From NCBI GenBank assembly GCA_035540915.1, contig DATLFQ010000132.1, positions 1-8,867 on the forward strand: a stretch of DNA of 8,867 nt. Reading direction: 5' to 3'. This document shows positions 1-6,837 of the stretch, in pieces. This stretch comes from DATLFQ01 sp035540915 (GTDB taxonomy: Bacteria > Actinomycetota > Acidimicrobiia > Acidimicrobiales > GCA-2861595). The notes beneath the pieces were generated by a model. The model was given only the letters and a program-made list of their open reading frames with translations, made no database searches and was not told where the DNA came from. The stretch's first letter is position 1, and each line of letters opens with the position of its first letter. The translations under genes were made by a program, and so were the position numbers.

Positions 1-892
1 AGGTCCGGCCCTCGTCGCCCGACCGGCTGACGACGAGCGACCAGGTCCCGTCGTAGGGCGGCCCGCCCTGGCCGCCGTGGGCGCCGTGGTAGTCCAGGCG
101 GTCCTCGCGCAAGTCGAGGTACGCGAGGTACAGCTGGCCACCCGGGCCGACTGCGGTGGAGGGCGCCACCACGCGTGCCCGGCCCGGTGGGCTCACCCGC
201 ACCGGGTCCGACCAGTTGGCGCCGCCGTCGTCGGAGCGGGAGAGCACGATGGGATTGCCGGCGTTGGGCAGCGCGTGGGTTGCCGTCTCGTCGGCCTGCA
301 GCCACGACAGGTAGAGTTTCCCGGCCCGGTCGGGGTGGGTGCTCAGGCGCACCTGGAACGTCAGCGGGCCGGCCACCCGCACCGGCGTCGACAGCGTGCG
401 CCCGCCGTCGGTGGACGAGGTGACCCAGGCTGCGTTCGGCGTGTTGCCCAGGCCCCTGAGGGTCACGAAGGACAAATACAGCCGGCCGTCGGGGTCGAAG
501 GCCAGGTCGGGGGCGTAGCAGCGGGGCGGCTCCTCCTCGCCGGCCGGAAAGGGCACCGGCGTCGGCGACCAGGTGGCCCCCCCGTCGGCCGACACGTGCA
601 GCGCGCACGAGAACCGGGGCGTGTCGATCCTGTTGGCCACGGCCACCACATCGCTGTCGCGAGGGCTGCGGGCGAGGGTTGGCGAGTTGTGAGAGGTGAG
701 GTCGAGCGGGTCGGTGGCGCCGGTGTTGACCGGCAGGTTGCCGCGCAGGACCGCCTCGCCGCCGTCGGGCAGGGCAGCGGCGATCACGAGCGCGCCGGCC
801 CCGAGCGCCAGCAGGGCGACAGCGCCGAGGGTCCCCGCCCGTCGCCCCCGTCCAGTCGCCGTCCCAGCGGTATCGCGGCCACGACCTGCCAC
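1..892 (-). CDS. Membrane-anchored Asp-box (BNR/sialidase-like) repeat protein, N-terminal part
   Basis: Partial gene; its C-terminus lies beyond the left edge and about 297 residues are visible. The frame stays open from GTG at 892 to position 1. After a basic N-terminus (GRGRR) there is one hydrophobic stretch at about residues 22-41 (LGAVALLALGAGALVIAAA), a signal anchor or uncleaved signal peptide. Asp-box motifs (S-x-D-x-G-x-T-W) follow: SADGGATWS at about 101-109, STDGGRTLS at 160-168, SDDGGANWS at 220-228, and a partial SGDEGRT at the edge. Their spacing near 60 residues fits one motif per blade of a beta-propeller. Strands such as GRLYLSF, GKLYLSW and GQLYLAY precede or separate them. 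Such propellers occur in sialidases and in many non-enzymatic surface proteins. No catalytic Arg triad or Tyr/Glu pair can be assigned here, so enzymatic activity is not claimed. GTG 892 is preferred because AGGGGG lies 6 nt upstream; GTG 895 is the alternative. Confidence 0.8.
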   Translation of the reverse strand, partial: MAGRGRDTAGTATGRGRRAGTLGAVALLALGAGALVIAAALPDGGEAVLRGNLPVNTGATDPLDLTSHNSPTLARSPRDSDVVAVANRIDTPRFSCALHVSADGGATWSPTPVPFPAGEEEPPRCYAPDLAFDPDGRLYLSFVTLRGLGNTPNAAWVTSSTDGGRTLSTPVRVAGPLTFQVRLSTHPDRAGKLYLSWLQADETATHALPNAGNPIVLSRSDDGGANWSDPVRVSPPGRARVVAPSTAVGPGGQLYLAYLDLREDRLDYHGAHGGQGGPPYDGTWSLVVSRSGDEGRT

Positions 893-923
893 CACTGACC
901 CCCTTCGTCCGACGGACTTCGTG

Positions 924-929
924 ATCGTA
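924..929 (-). promoter_or_regulatory. Candidate -10 element for the Asp-box protein gene
   Basis: On the minus strand the hexamer TACGAT (TANNNT class) lies about 30 nt before the GTG start, which would give a 5' leader of roughly 20 nt. No good -35 is visible 17-18 nt further upstream (GTGGCC). It lies in the 91-nt gap shared with the divergent tRNA-Ser(GCU). Confidence 0.35.
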
Positions 930-967
930 TGTGCTGGGCGCCACGAGGCCACGCTCGGCGGCCGTCG

Positions 968-973
968 TACACT
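968..973 (+). promoter_or_regulatory. Candidate -10 element for tRNA-Ser(GCU)
   Basis: TACACT (TANNNT) lies 10 nt before the first base of the tRNA, a normal distance for a tRNA with a leader of a few nucleotides. No convincing -35 is seen. Prediction from sequence only. Confidence 0.35.
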
Positions 974-983
974 GGCCCGCCTG

Positions 984-1072
984 GGAGAGGTGCGAGAGCG
1001 GCCGAATCGGAGTCACTGCTAATGACTTGACCTGGGAGACCGGGTCCGAGGGTTCAAATCCCTCCCTCTCCG
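984..1072 (+). tRNA. serX: tRNA-Ser(GCU)
   Basis: A complete cloverleaf can be folded. The acceptor GGAGAGG (984-990) pairs with CCTCTCC (1065-1071), with discriminator G1072. The anticodon stem AGTCA/TGACT encloses loop CTGCTAA with anticodon GCT, which decodes AGC/AGU. A long class II variable arm (around TGACCTGGGAGACCGGGTCC) and the T-arm GAGGG-TTCAAAT-CCCTC complete it. The long variable arm and the G discriminator are serine identity features. CCA is not encoded. Its last 19 nt are also the 3' end of the exonuclease gene on the other strand. The gene symbol is only a conventional label and is not certain. Confidence 0.96.
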
Positions 1073-1962
1073 CTGCCGGCCCGGGCCGCCGCCAACTCGG
1101 CGGCGCGCCCGGCCAGGGCTGGAGCACCGAGTTCGGCGCACAGCTCGGCGAAGCCGGGCGCCGGCCCGAGCCACCGGAGGGCCTCGGCCGAATCGACCAC
1201 GGGTGGCGTGGTGCGCAGGGTGGCCAGGTCCCGGAACAGCAGGGCCAGCTCGTACTGCTCGGCCAGCGTGTTGGCCAGCGAGCGGGCACCGCGGACATCG
1301 ACGTCCCAGCGCTCGCCGATCCGGGGGACGTCCTCCAGGTGGCGGTAGCGACGCAGGACCGCCGCCGCCGCCTTGGCCCCCCAACCGGGCAGGCCCGGAA
1401 ACCCGTCGGCCGAGTCGCCGACCACGGCCAGCCAGTCGGGCACCGACGCGGGTCCGACGCCGAAGCGGGCCACCACGCCGGCCTCGTCGCTGGTGATCCC
1501 CTTGCGCCGGTCCAGCTGGACGACCCGCTGGCCGACGACGCACTGGGCCAGGTCCTTGTCCGGCGTGCAGATGACGACCTGCACGACGGCCGGGTCGGCC
1601 GCGCAGACGGCGGCGGCCGAGGCGAGGGCGTCGTCGGCCTCCAGCTCCACCATCGGCCACACGACGACGCCGAGGGCGGTCAGCGCCTCCTCCAGCGGCA
1701 CGAACTGGGCGAGCAGCTCCTCGGCAACCCCGCTGCCGTCCTTGTAGCCCGGCCACAGCCGGTTGCGGAACGACTCGATGACATGGTCGGTGGCCACGCC
1801 GACGTGGGTGGCGCCCTCCGCGAGCATGGCCACGACCGACCCGACCACGCCACGCACCGCGGCGCGCGTCGCGGTGGCCCGGACCTCGGCCGGCACCCCG
1901 AAGTGGTGGCGGAACAGCTCGTAGGTGCCGTCCACGAGGTGGACCCGCACGTCGTTCGCCAC
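1054..1962 (-). CDS. 5'-3' exonuclease (PolI N-terminal/FEN-type domain)
   Basis: A 302-residue stand-alone protein resembling the 5' nuclease domain of DNA polymerase I, without polymerase domains. Metal-binding and catalytic positions are visible in family order: D11 (HLVDGTYELF), D59 (GVATDH), R66/R68, Y73-K74 (WPGYKDG), E108-x-D110-D111 (ELEADDALA), D135-x-D137 (CTPDKDLAQ) and D183/D186 in GDSADGFPGLPGWG. The last motif is the helix-3-turn-helix with the usual Asn replaced by G187. Family knowledge: such enzymes remove 5' flaps and RNA primers or degrade 5' ends in a Mg-dependent way. Start is GTG 1962, only 6 nt after the stop of the lipoprotein gene, with no clear Shine-Dalgarno, so translation probably depends on coupling. 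The stop codon TGA (1054-1056) and the last residues lie within the antisense of tRNA-Ser(GCU). Confidence 0.92.
   Translation of the reverse strand: MANDVRVHLVDGTYELFRHHFGVPAEVRATATRAAVRGVVGSVVAMLAEGATHVGVATDHVIESFRNRLWPGYKDGSGVAEELLAQFVPLEEALTALGVVVWPMVELEADDALASAAAVCAADPAVVQVVICTPDKDLAQCVVGQRVVQLDRRKGITSDEAGVVARFGVGPASVPDWLAVVGDSADGFPGLPGWGAKAAAAVLRRYRHLEDVPRIGERWDVDVRGARSLANTLAEQYELALLFRDLATLRTTPPVVDSAEALRWLGPAPGFAELCAELGAPALAGRAAELAAARAGSGEGGI
1081..1112 (+). terminator. Hairpin just downstream of tRNA-Ser(GCU), possible terminator
   Basis: CCGGGC (1081-1086) pairs with GCCCGG (1107-1112) and CGCCG (1087-1091) with CGGCG (1098-1102), with a 6-nt loop and a 4-nt bulge. It begins 9 nt after the tRNA. 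There is no U-tract, as is common in very GC-rich genomes, and it lies within the 3' coding part of the exonuclease gene, so it may be only a by-product of alanine-rich coding sequence. Confidence 0.35.
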
Positions 1963-1968
1963 AGCCGG

Positions 1969-3522
1969 CTAGTCGACGGTGAGGCGCATCTCGAAGCGGT
2001 AGCGGTCCCCGTCGCGGCGGGCGAACATGCCGAAGGTGTCGAGCGGCTCGACGTTGGCCTTGGCCTTCCGCTCGTAGTCGGCCCGCTCGCTCGGCGACAG
2101 GGCGGCCTCGATGGCTTCCCGGATGGGATCGATGCGCACGACGACCTGGAACGACGTCCCGTCCCTGGACCCCTCGCCGATCACCGACTCGTAGGCCTCG
2201 CTGTCGCCGAAGGAAGGCGACGCGTCCGTGGCCAGCGCCTCCAGGAACCCGGTGGTGCTGGCCAGGACGAAGCGGTCCTCGAACAACGCCATGGCCGGCT
2301 GGATGCCCTCGGCGATCTCGACGGGAACCACGTAGGCGCTGGCGCCGGCGATGTCGCGCCGCTCGAGGCTGAAGCCCTGGCCGTCGAGCAGGCCGGCCAG
2401 CTTGTCGAGGCCGGCCTCCGCCTTGGCGCGGTCGGTGGGCTCGATCACCACCGCCAGGTCGGGGAACTCCTGGCCGGCGCGCACCGGGCCGGCGACGACC
2501 ACCAGCTCGCCCTCCATCCAGGACAGCACGTCCCGCTCGATGTCGATGCCGGTCTGGCGGGCGAGGTCGTCGAGGTCGGGCCCGCCCCCGAAGCCAGTGA
2601 ATGCGGAGAAGGCCTGGCGGATGCCGTCGCCGATGTCGAAGAGGGTGAGCGCGCCGAGGATCTCGGCCGGCAGCCCGGCTGTCAGCGAAGGCTTCCCGCC
2701 GCCCGTGCCTTCCTCGGGCGCCATGGCCACCCCGCGCACGACCAGTGCCGACTTCTCGGCGTGGAGGTCGGCCGCCGCCGGCCCGCCCGTGCCGGCTCCG
2801 CCGGGCAGCCCGAACAGGAAGCCGTCGGGAAGGTCGTCCTCGCCGGCGAACAGGTTCGCCAGACCAGGCCCGTCGGCCCAGCCCAGCAGCAGGCGGTCGC
2901 CGGCCAGGTCGTCGACCACGGACGTGAACTTGTCGTTCCCCGCCAAGTTGGACCCGTCGTCGGCTGCGGCCGCCTCGACCTGGACCAGGGCCGCTCTCTC
3001 GACCGCCTCGTCGTCGTGACTGACGATGACGAGGAAGTCCTCGATGGTGCGCGACTGGCCGTCGAAGTTGCCCTCGGCGGCTGCCTTCTCGAGCGCCGCC
3101 GTGGCCGCCGCCTCGTCGTCGGTCTCGAACATGACCACCACCGGTGGATCGTCCCCGCCCACCGCGCTCTCGCCCTCGGCGAAGGGCAGCAGCGCCACGG
3201 CGACCTCGTTGCCGAGCCACGGCTTCACGTCGGTGGCGTAGTCGAGGCCCGCCTCCTCCGCCACCTCCGACAGCAGCTCGTCCCGAGCCTCCTCGAAGTC
3301 GCCCTGCACCTCTTCGGCCGCGCCCGGGAACGCCTTGATCAGTCCCTGGAGGTTGCGCTGCTGCTCGATCGACGGTGCGAGGTTCACGCTGAAGAAGGCC
3401 ACCGCGCCAGCCGGAGTGATGCCCGCGGCGCGCGTCGTCTCGTCGGTCTTGCCGCCGCAGGCGGGCAGGGCCAGGAGGCCCGCGCCCGCGCCCAGCATCG
3501 CCAGTGCGGTCCAACGTCGCAT
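1969..3522 (-). CDS. DUF3352-type lipoprotein, function unknown
   Basis: A 517-residue protein. It begins with MRRW, a hydrophobic segment (ALAMLGAGAGLLALPAC) and a lipobox LPAC with the lipidation cysteine at residue 22, so it should be a lipid-anchored extracytoplasmic protein. Just after the lipobox comes GITPAGAVAFFSVNLAP, resembling the opening of the actinobacterial DUF3352 family. A repeated alpha/beta theme follows: sections such as PPVVVMFETDDEAAATAALE and PDLAVVIEPTDRAKAEAGLD look like two related halves, each with a beta strand and then an Ala-rich helix. No catalytic motif is recognised and the family has no established function. GGAGG lies about 6 nt before the ATG. A 64-nt gap separates it from recR upstream, so it may share the dnaX transcript or have its own promoter. 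It is almost contiguous with the exonuclease gene. The DUF assignment is by recognition, not by a search. Confidence 0.85.
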   Translation of the reverse strand: MRRWTALAMLGAGAGLLALPACGGKTDETTRAAGITPAGAVAFFSVNLAPSIEQQRNLQGLIKAFPGAAEEVQGDFEEARDELLSEVAEEAGLDYATDVKPWLGNEVAVALLPFAEGESAVGGDDPPVVVMFETDDEAAATAALEKAAAEGNFDGQSRTIEDFLVIVSHDDEAVERAALVQVEAAAADDGSNLAGNDKFTSVVDDLAGDRLLLGWADGPGLANLFAGEDDLPDGFLFGLPGGAGTGGPAAADLHAEKSALVVRGVAMAPEEGTGGGKPSLTAGLPAEILGALTLFDIGDGIRQAFSAFTGFGGGPDLDDLARQTGIDIERDVLSWMEGELVVVAGPVRAGQEFPDLAVVIEPTDRAKAEAGLDKLAGLLDGQGFSLERRDIAGASAYVVPVEIAEGIQPAMALFEDRFVLASTTGFLEALATDASPSFGDSEAYESVIGEGSRDGTSFQVVVRIDPIREAIEAALSPSERADYERKAKANVEPLDTFGMFARRDGDRYRFEMRLTVD

Positions 3523-3586
3523 GCCGACCTCCAGTCGAACAGCCTTGATCGGAGGTTAGGAGATGACCGGGGAGGTGCTGACGCGG

Positions 3587-4201
3587 TCACGCGTCGACCT
3601 GGAGGCGCCCCCGCAGCGCCCGGCCCAGTGTCAGCTCGTCGGCGTACTCCAGATCGCCCCCGACGGGCAGACCGCTGGCGATCCTGGTCACCCGCAGTCC
3701 GAGCGGCCCGAGCACCCGGGCCAGGTACATGGCCGTCGCCTCCCCCTCGATGTTGGGGTTGGTGCACAGGATCACCTCGGCCACGCCGTCGGGCTGCAGC
3801 CGGGCCAGCAGTTCCCGCACCCGCAGCTGCTCGGGCCCGACGCCCTCGAGCGGGTTGAGCGCCCCTTGCAGGACGTGGTAGCGCCCTGCGAACTCGCGTG
3901 TCTTCTCCACCGAGACGATGTCGCGGGCGCTCTCGACGACGCAGACGACCTTCGGGTCCCGGCGCGGGTCGAGGCAGATACCGCACGACGACTCGCCCGT
4001 CGGCGCCGACTCCGCCACGTTGAAGCACTTGTGGCAGAACGTGATCTTGGCCTTGACCTCTTCGATGGAGCGGGCCAGGCGAAGGGCGTCCTCGGCTGGG
4101 ACGCGGAGCAGGTGGAAGGCCAGTCGCTGCGCCGACTTCGGCCCGATGCCGGGCAGGCGACCCAGCTCGTCGATCAGGTCCTGGACGGGCCCGGCGAACA
4201 T
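3587..4201 (-). CDS. recR: Recombination mediator protein RecR
   Basis: 204 residues, the normal length for RecR. In order: N-terminal helix-hairpin-helix (LIDELGRLPGIGPKSAQRLA, residues 9-28), a C4 zinc finger with C56-x2-C59 and C73-x2-C76, and a Toprim domain starting at VCVVES (86-91) and continuing through ILCTNPNIEGEATAMYLARVL. The C-terminal RecR signature GLPVGGDLEYADELTLGRAL is intact. RecR with RecO (and RecF) loads RecA onto SSB-coated single-stranded DNA during gap repair and replication restart. ATG 4201 lies 7 nt after the ebfC stop codon, with GGGAGGA about a dozen nt upstream inside ebfC, so it is cotranscribed with dnaX and ebfC and probably translationally coupled. No anomalies. 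Confidence 0.98.
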   Translation of the reverse strand: MFAGPVQDLIDELGRLPGIGPKSAQRLAFHLLRVPAEDALRLARSIEEVKAKITFCHKCFNVAESAPTGESSCGICLDPRRDPKVVCVVESARDIVSVEKTREFAGRYHVLQGALNPLEGVGPEQLRVRELLARLQPDGVAEVILCTNPNIEGEATAMYLARVLGPLGLRVTRIASGLPVGGDLEYADELTLGRALRGRLQVDA

Positions 4202-4208
4202 GGACCGC

Positions 4209-4540
4209 TCACTCGTCCTCCCGGTGCCCGCCGCCGAGGAGGCCGGGACCGAGGCCCAGGTCGCCGACGACCTGCCGACCGTGCTCGCTGGCCTGCTCCA
4301 CTGCGTCGTTGCAGGCGGCCAGCACGAGATCCTCCAGGAGCGACGCGTCGTCGGGGTCGATGGCGTTCGGGTCGATGTGCACCGCAGTGAAGCGCATGTC
4401 CCCCGTCACGCTGACCCGGACGGCGCCGCCGCCGGCCTGGCCCTCGACCACGACCTCGGCGGCTTCGGCCTGCGCGGCCAGCAACCGCTCCTGCATGGCC
4501 TGGGCCTGTGCCAGCAGCGCACCCATGTCGAACGTCTCGC

Positions 4541-4544
<4 letters not shown>
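4209..4544 (-). CDS. ebfC: YbaB/EbfC-family nucleoid-associated protein
   Basis: 111 residues, typical for the family. The N-terminal amphipathic helix (MGALLAQAQAMQERLLAAQA) carries the characteristic Gln/Met/Leu-rich heptads. The core strand GGGAVRVSVTGDMRFTAVHI follows, then the acidic IDPNAIDPDDASLLEDLVLA and the helix ACNDAVEQASE, the usual YbaB order. The protein forms tweezer-like dimers that bind DNA with little sequence specificity in bacteria studied. Its conserved place between dnaX and recR suggests a link to replication or repair. ATG overlaps the dnaX TGA in the sequence ATGA (4544-4541), the classic termination-reinitiation arrangement. The C-terminal tail is Gly-rich (GLGPGLLGGGHREDE). 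Confidence 0.96.
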
Positions 4545-6328
<1,784 letters not shown>

Positions 6329-6335
6329 CCGCCCG

Positions 6336-6341
6336 ACAGTA
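6336..6341 (-). promoter_or_regulatory. Candidate -10 element for dnaX, implying a leaderless or near-leaderless mRNA
   Basis: On the minus strand TACTGT (TANNNT) ends 7 nt before the GTG start codon of dnaX. If it is used, transcription would begin at or within a base or two of the start codon. This agrees with the lack of a good Shine-Dalgarno there; leaderless mRNAs are common in actinobacteria. No clear -35 is seen. Confidence 0.3.
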
Positions 6342-6371
6342 GAAGGTGGGGGAGGGCGGCGCCGTCGCCCG

Positions 6372-6481
6372 GTGCGGTGGTCAGGCTGGCTGCGGCACAC
6401 CGGGCTGACCGCTGAGAGCTGCTGCCTTCCGGCCCTGACTCGGTTCACGGGGCGCAGTTGCGCAGGACCCGACCACCGCAC
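6372..6481 (-). ncRNA. ffs: Bacterial small SRP RNA (4.5S type)
   Basis: The minus strand folds into one long hairpin. The 5' end GTGCGGTGGTC (6481-6471) is perfectly complementary to the 3' end GACCACCGCAC (6382-6372). The conserved domain IV core is present: GTGAACC, then CAGGGCCGGAAGGCAGCAGC with its GGAA tetraloop at 6430-6427, followed by GGTGTGCCG and AGCCTG on the returning strand. This matches the Ffh-binding hairpin of bacterial SRP RNA. It assembles with Ffh and directs nascent membrane and secretory proteins to FtsY/SecYEG. The length of about 110 nt with no Alu domain is the short form. It sits 43 nt upstream of dnaX on the same strand, a frequent arrangement, and is divergent from tRNA-Ser(GGA). 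Exact mature ends are estimated from the terminal helix. Confidence 0.95.
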
Positions 6482-6504
6482 GAGGCGACGGGCCGCGACC
6501 GGGT

Positions 6505-6520
6505 GCCAGGATACCCTGGC
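6505..6520. promoter_or_regulatory. Palindrome carrying opposed -10 hexamers between ffs and tRNA-Ser(GGA)
   Basis: GCCAGG-ATAC-CCTGGC is a perfect 6-bp inverted repeat around 4 nt. On the plus strand it contains TACCCT (6512-6517), 9 nt before the tRNA. On the minus strand it contains TATCCT (6513-6508), about 26 nt before the SRP RNA 5' end. Both are TANNNT-type. A leader of about 20 nt on the SRP RNA would fit the known RNase P trimming of E. coli 4.5S precursor. No consensus -35 is obvious on either side. Shared divergent promoter by inference. Confidence 0.45.
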
Positions 6521-6526
6521 CTCCCG

Positions 6527-6611
6527 GGAGGGATGCGAGAGCGGCCGAATCGGCACGCCTGGAGAGCGTGTGTGGCGCAAGCCACCGTGGGTTCAAATCC
6601 CACTCCCTCCG
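6527..6611 (+). tRNA. serV: tRNA-Ser(GGA)
   Basis: The acceptor GGAGGGA (6527-6533) pairs with TCCCTCC (6604-6610), with discriminator G6611. The anticodon stem CACGC/GCGTG encloses loop CTGGAGA with anticodon GGA, which decodes UCC/UCU. The extra arm TGTGGC-GCAA-GCCACC is a long class II hairpin, and the T-arm is GTGGG-TTCAAAT-CCCAC. CCA is not encoded. Its 20-nt D-arm region is identical to that of the tRNA-Ser(GCU) in this window. The gene symbol is only a conventional label and is not certain. Confidence 0.96.
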
Positions 6612-6619
6612 CTTGTCTG

Positions 6620-6649
6620 CCGGGGGGAGGGACGAGCCCCTCCCCCCGG
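6620..6649 (+). terminator. Strong hairpin after tRNA-Ser(GGA), likely terminator
   Basis: A perfect 12-bp stem: CCGGGGGGAGGG (6620-6631) with CCCTCCCCCCGG (6638-6649), around the loop ACGAGC. It begins 9 nt after the tRNA. There is no T-tract, as in many high-GC terminators. Being symmetric, it could also act against transcription from the caspase-like gene on the other strand. Confidence 0.7.
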
Positions 6650-6656
6650 GGGCCCG

Positions 6657-6680
6657 GCGCCGCCGTCGTTCGGGCGGCGC
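6657..6680. terminator. Second GC-rich hairpin in the tRNA-Ser(GGA)/caspase-like convergent gap
   Basis: GCGCCGCC (6657-6664) pairs with GGCGGCGC (6673-6680) around the loop GTCGTTCG, 8 bp perfect. It follows the first hairpin by 7 nt. A tandem or bidirectional terminator is plausible for two converging units. Confidence 0.4.
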
Positions 6681-6805
6681 ACCCCTCGAGGCGGACGGGC
6701 GCCTTCGGCGGGCCAGCACGACTGCGGCCCCGCCGATCAGGACGCCGGGCGGCGCAGCGGGGTGGGTGCATCCAGTGGCCACGCTGACGGCTGCGGCGGC
6801 GCAGA

Positions 6806-6821
6806 TGGCTGGCGCCAGCCA
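6806..6821. repeat. Perfect 16-bp palindrome downstream of the caspase-like gene
   Basis: TGGCTGGC followed at once by its exact complement GCCAGCCA, with no spacer, 16 nt past the stop codon of the caspase-like gene. The absence of a loop makes it more like a protein binding site than a hairpin, although an imperfect hairpin terminator for that gene is possible. Function unknown. Confidence 0.4.
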
Positions 6822-6837
6822 CGGGCGAGGTGGTCTC

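Noticed and set aside
1019..3514. An 831-codon open frame on the minus strand in another register
   Set aside because: It is extremely Arg/Gly/Pro-rich and overlaps the lipoprotein and exonuclease genes, both of which have recognisable motifs in their own frames.
931..3858. A 975-codon open frame on the plus strand
   Set aside because: It runs antisense to three well-recognised minus-strand genes and across a tRNA; its composition is that of a GC-rich shadow frame with no domain.
6329..6580. Upstream extension of dnaX to an ATG at 6580
   Set aside because: The added residues would be translated from the SRP RNA and part of tRNA-Ser; the conserved DnaX N-terminus begins right after GTG 6328.
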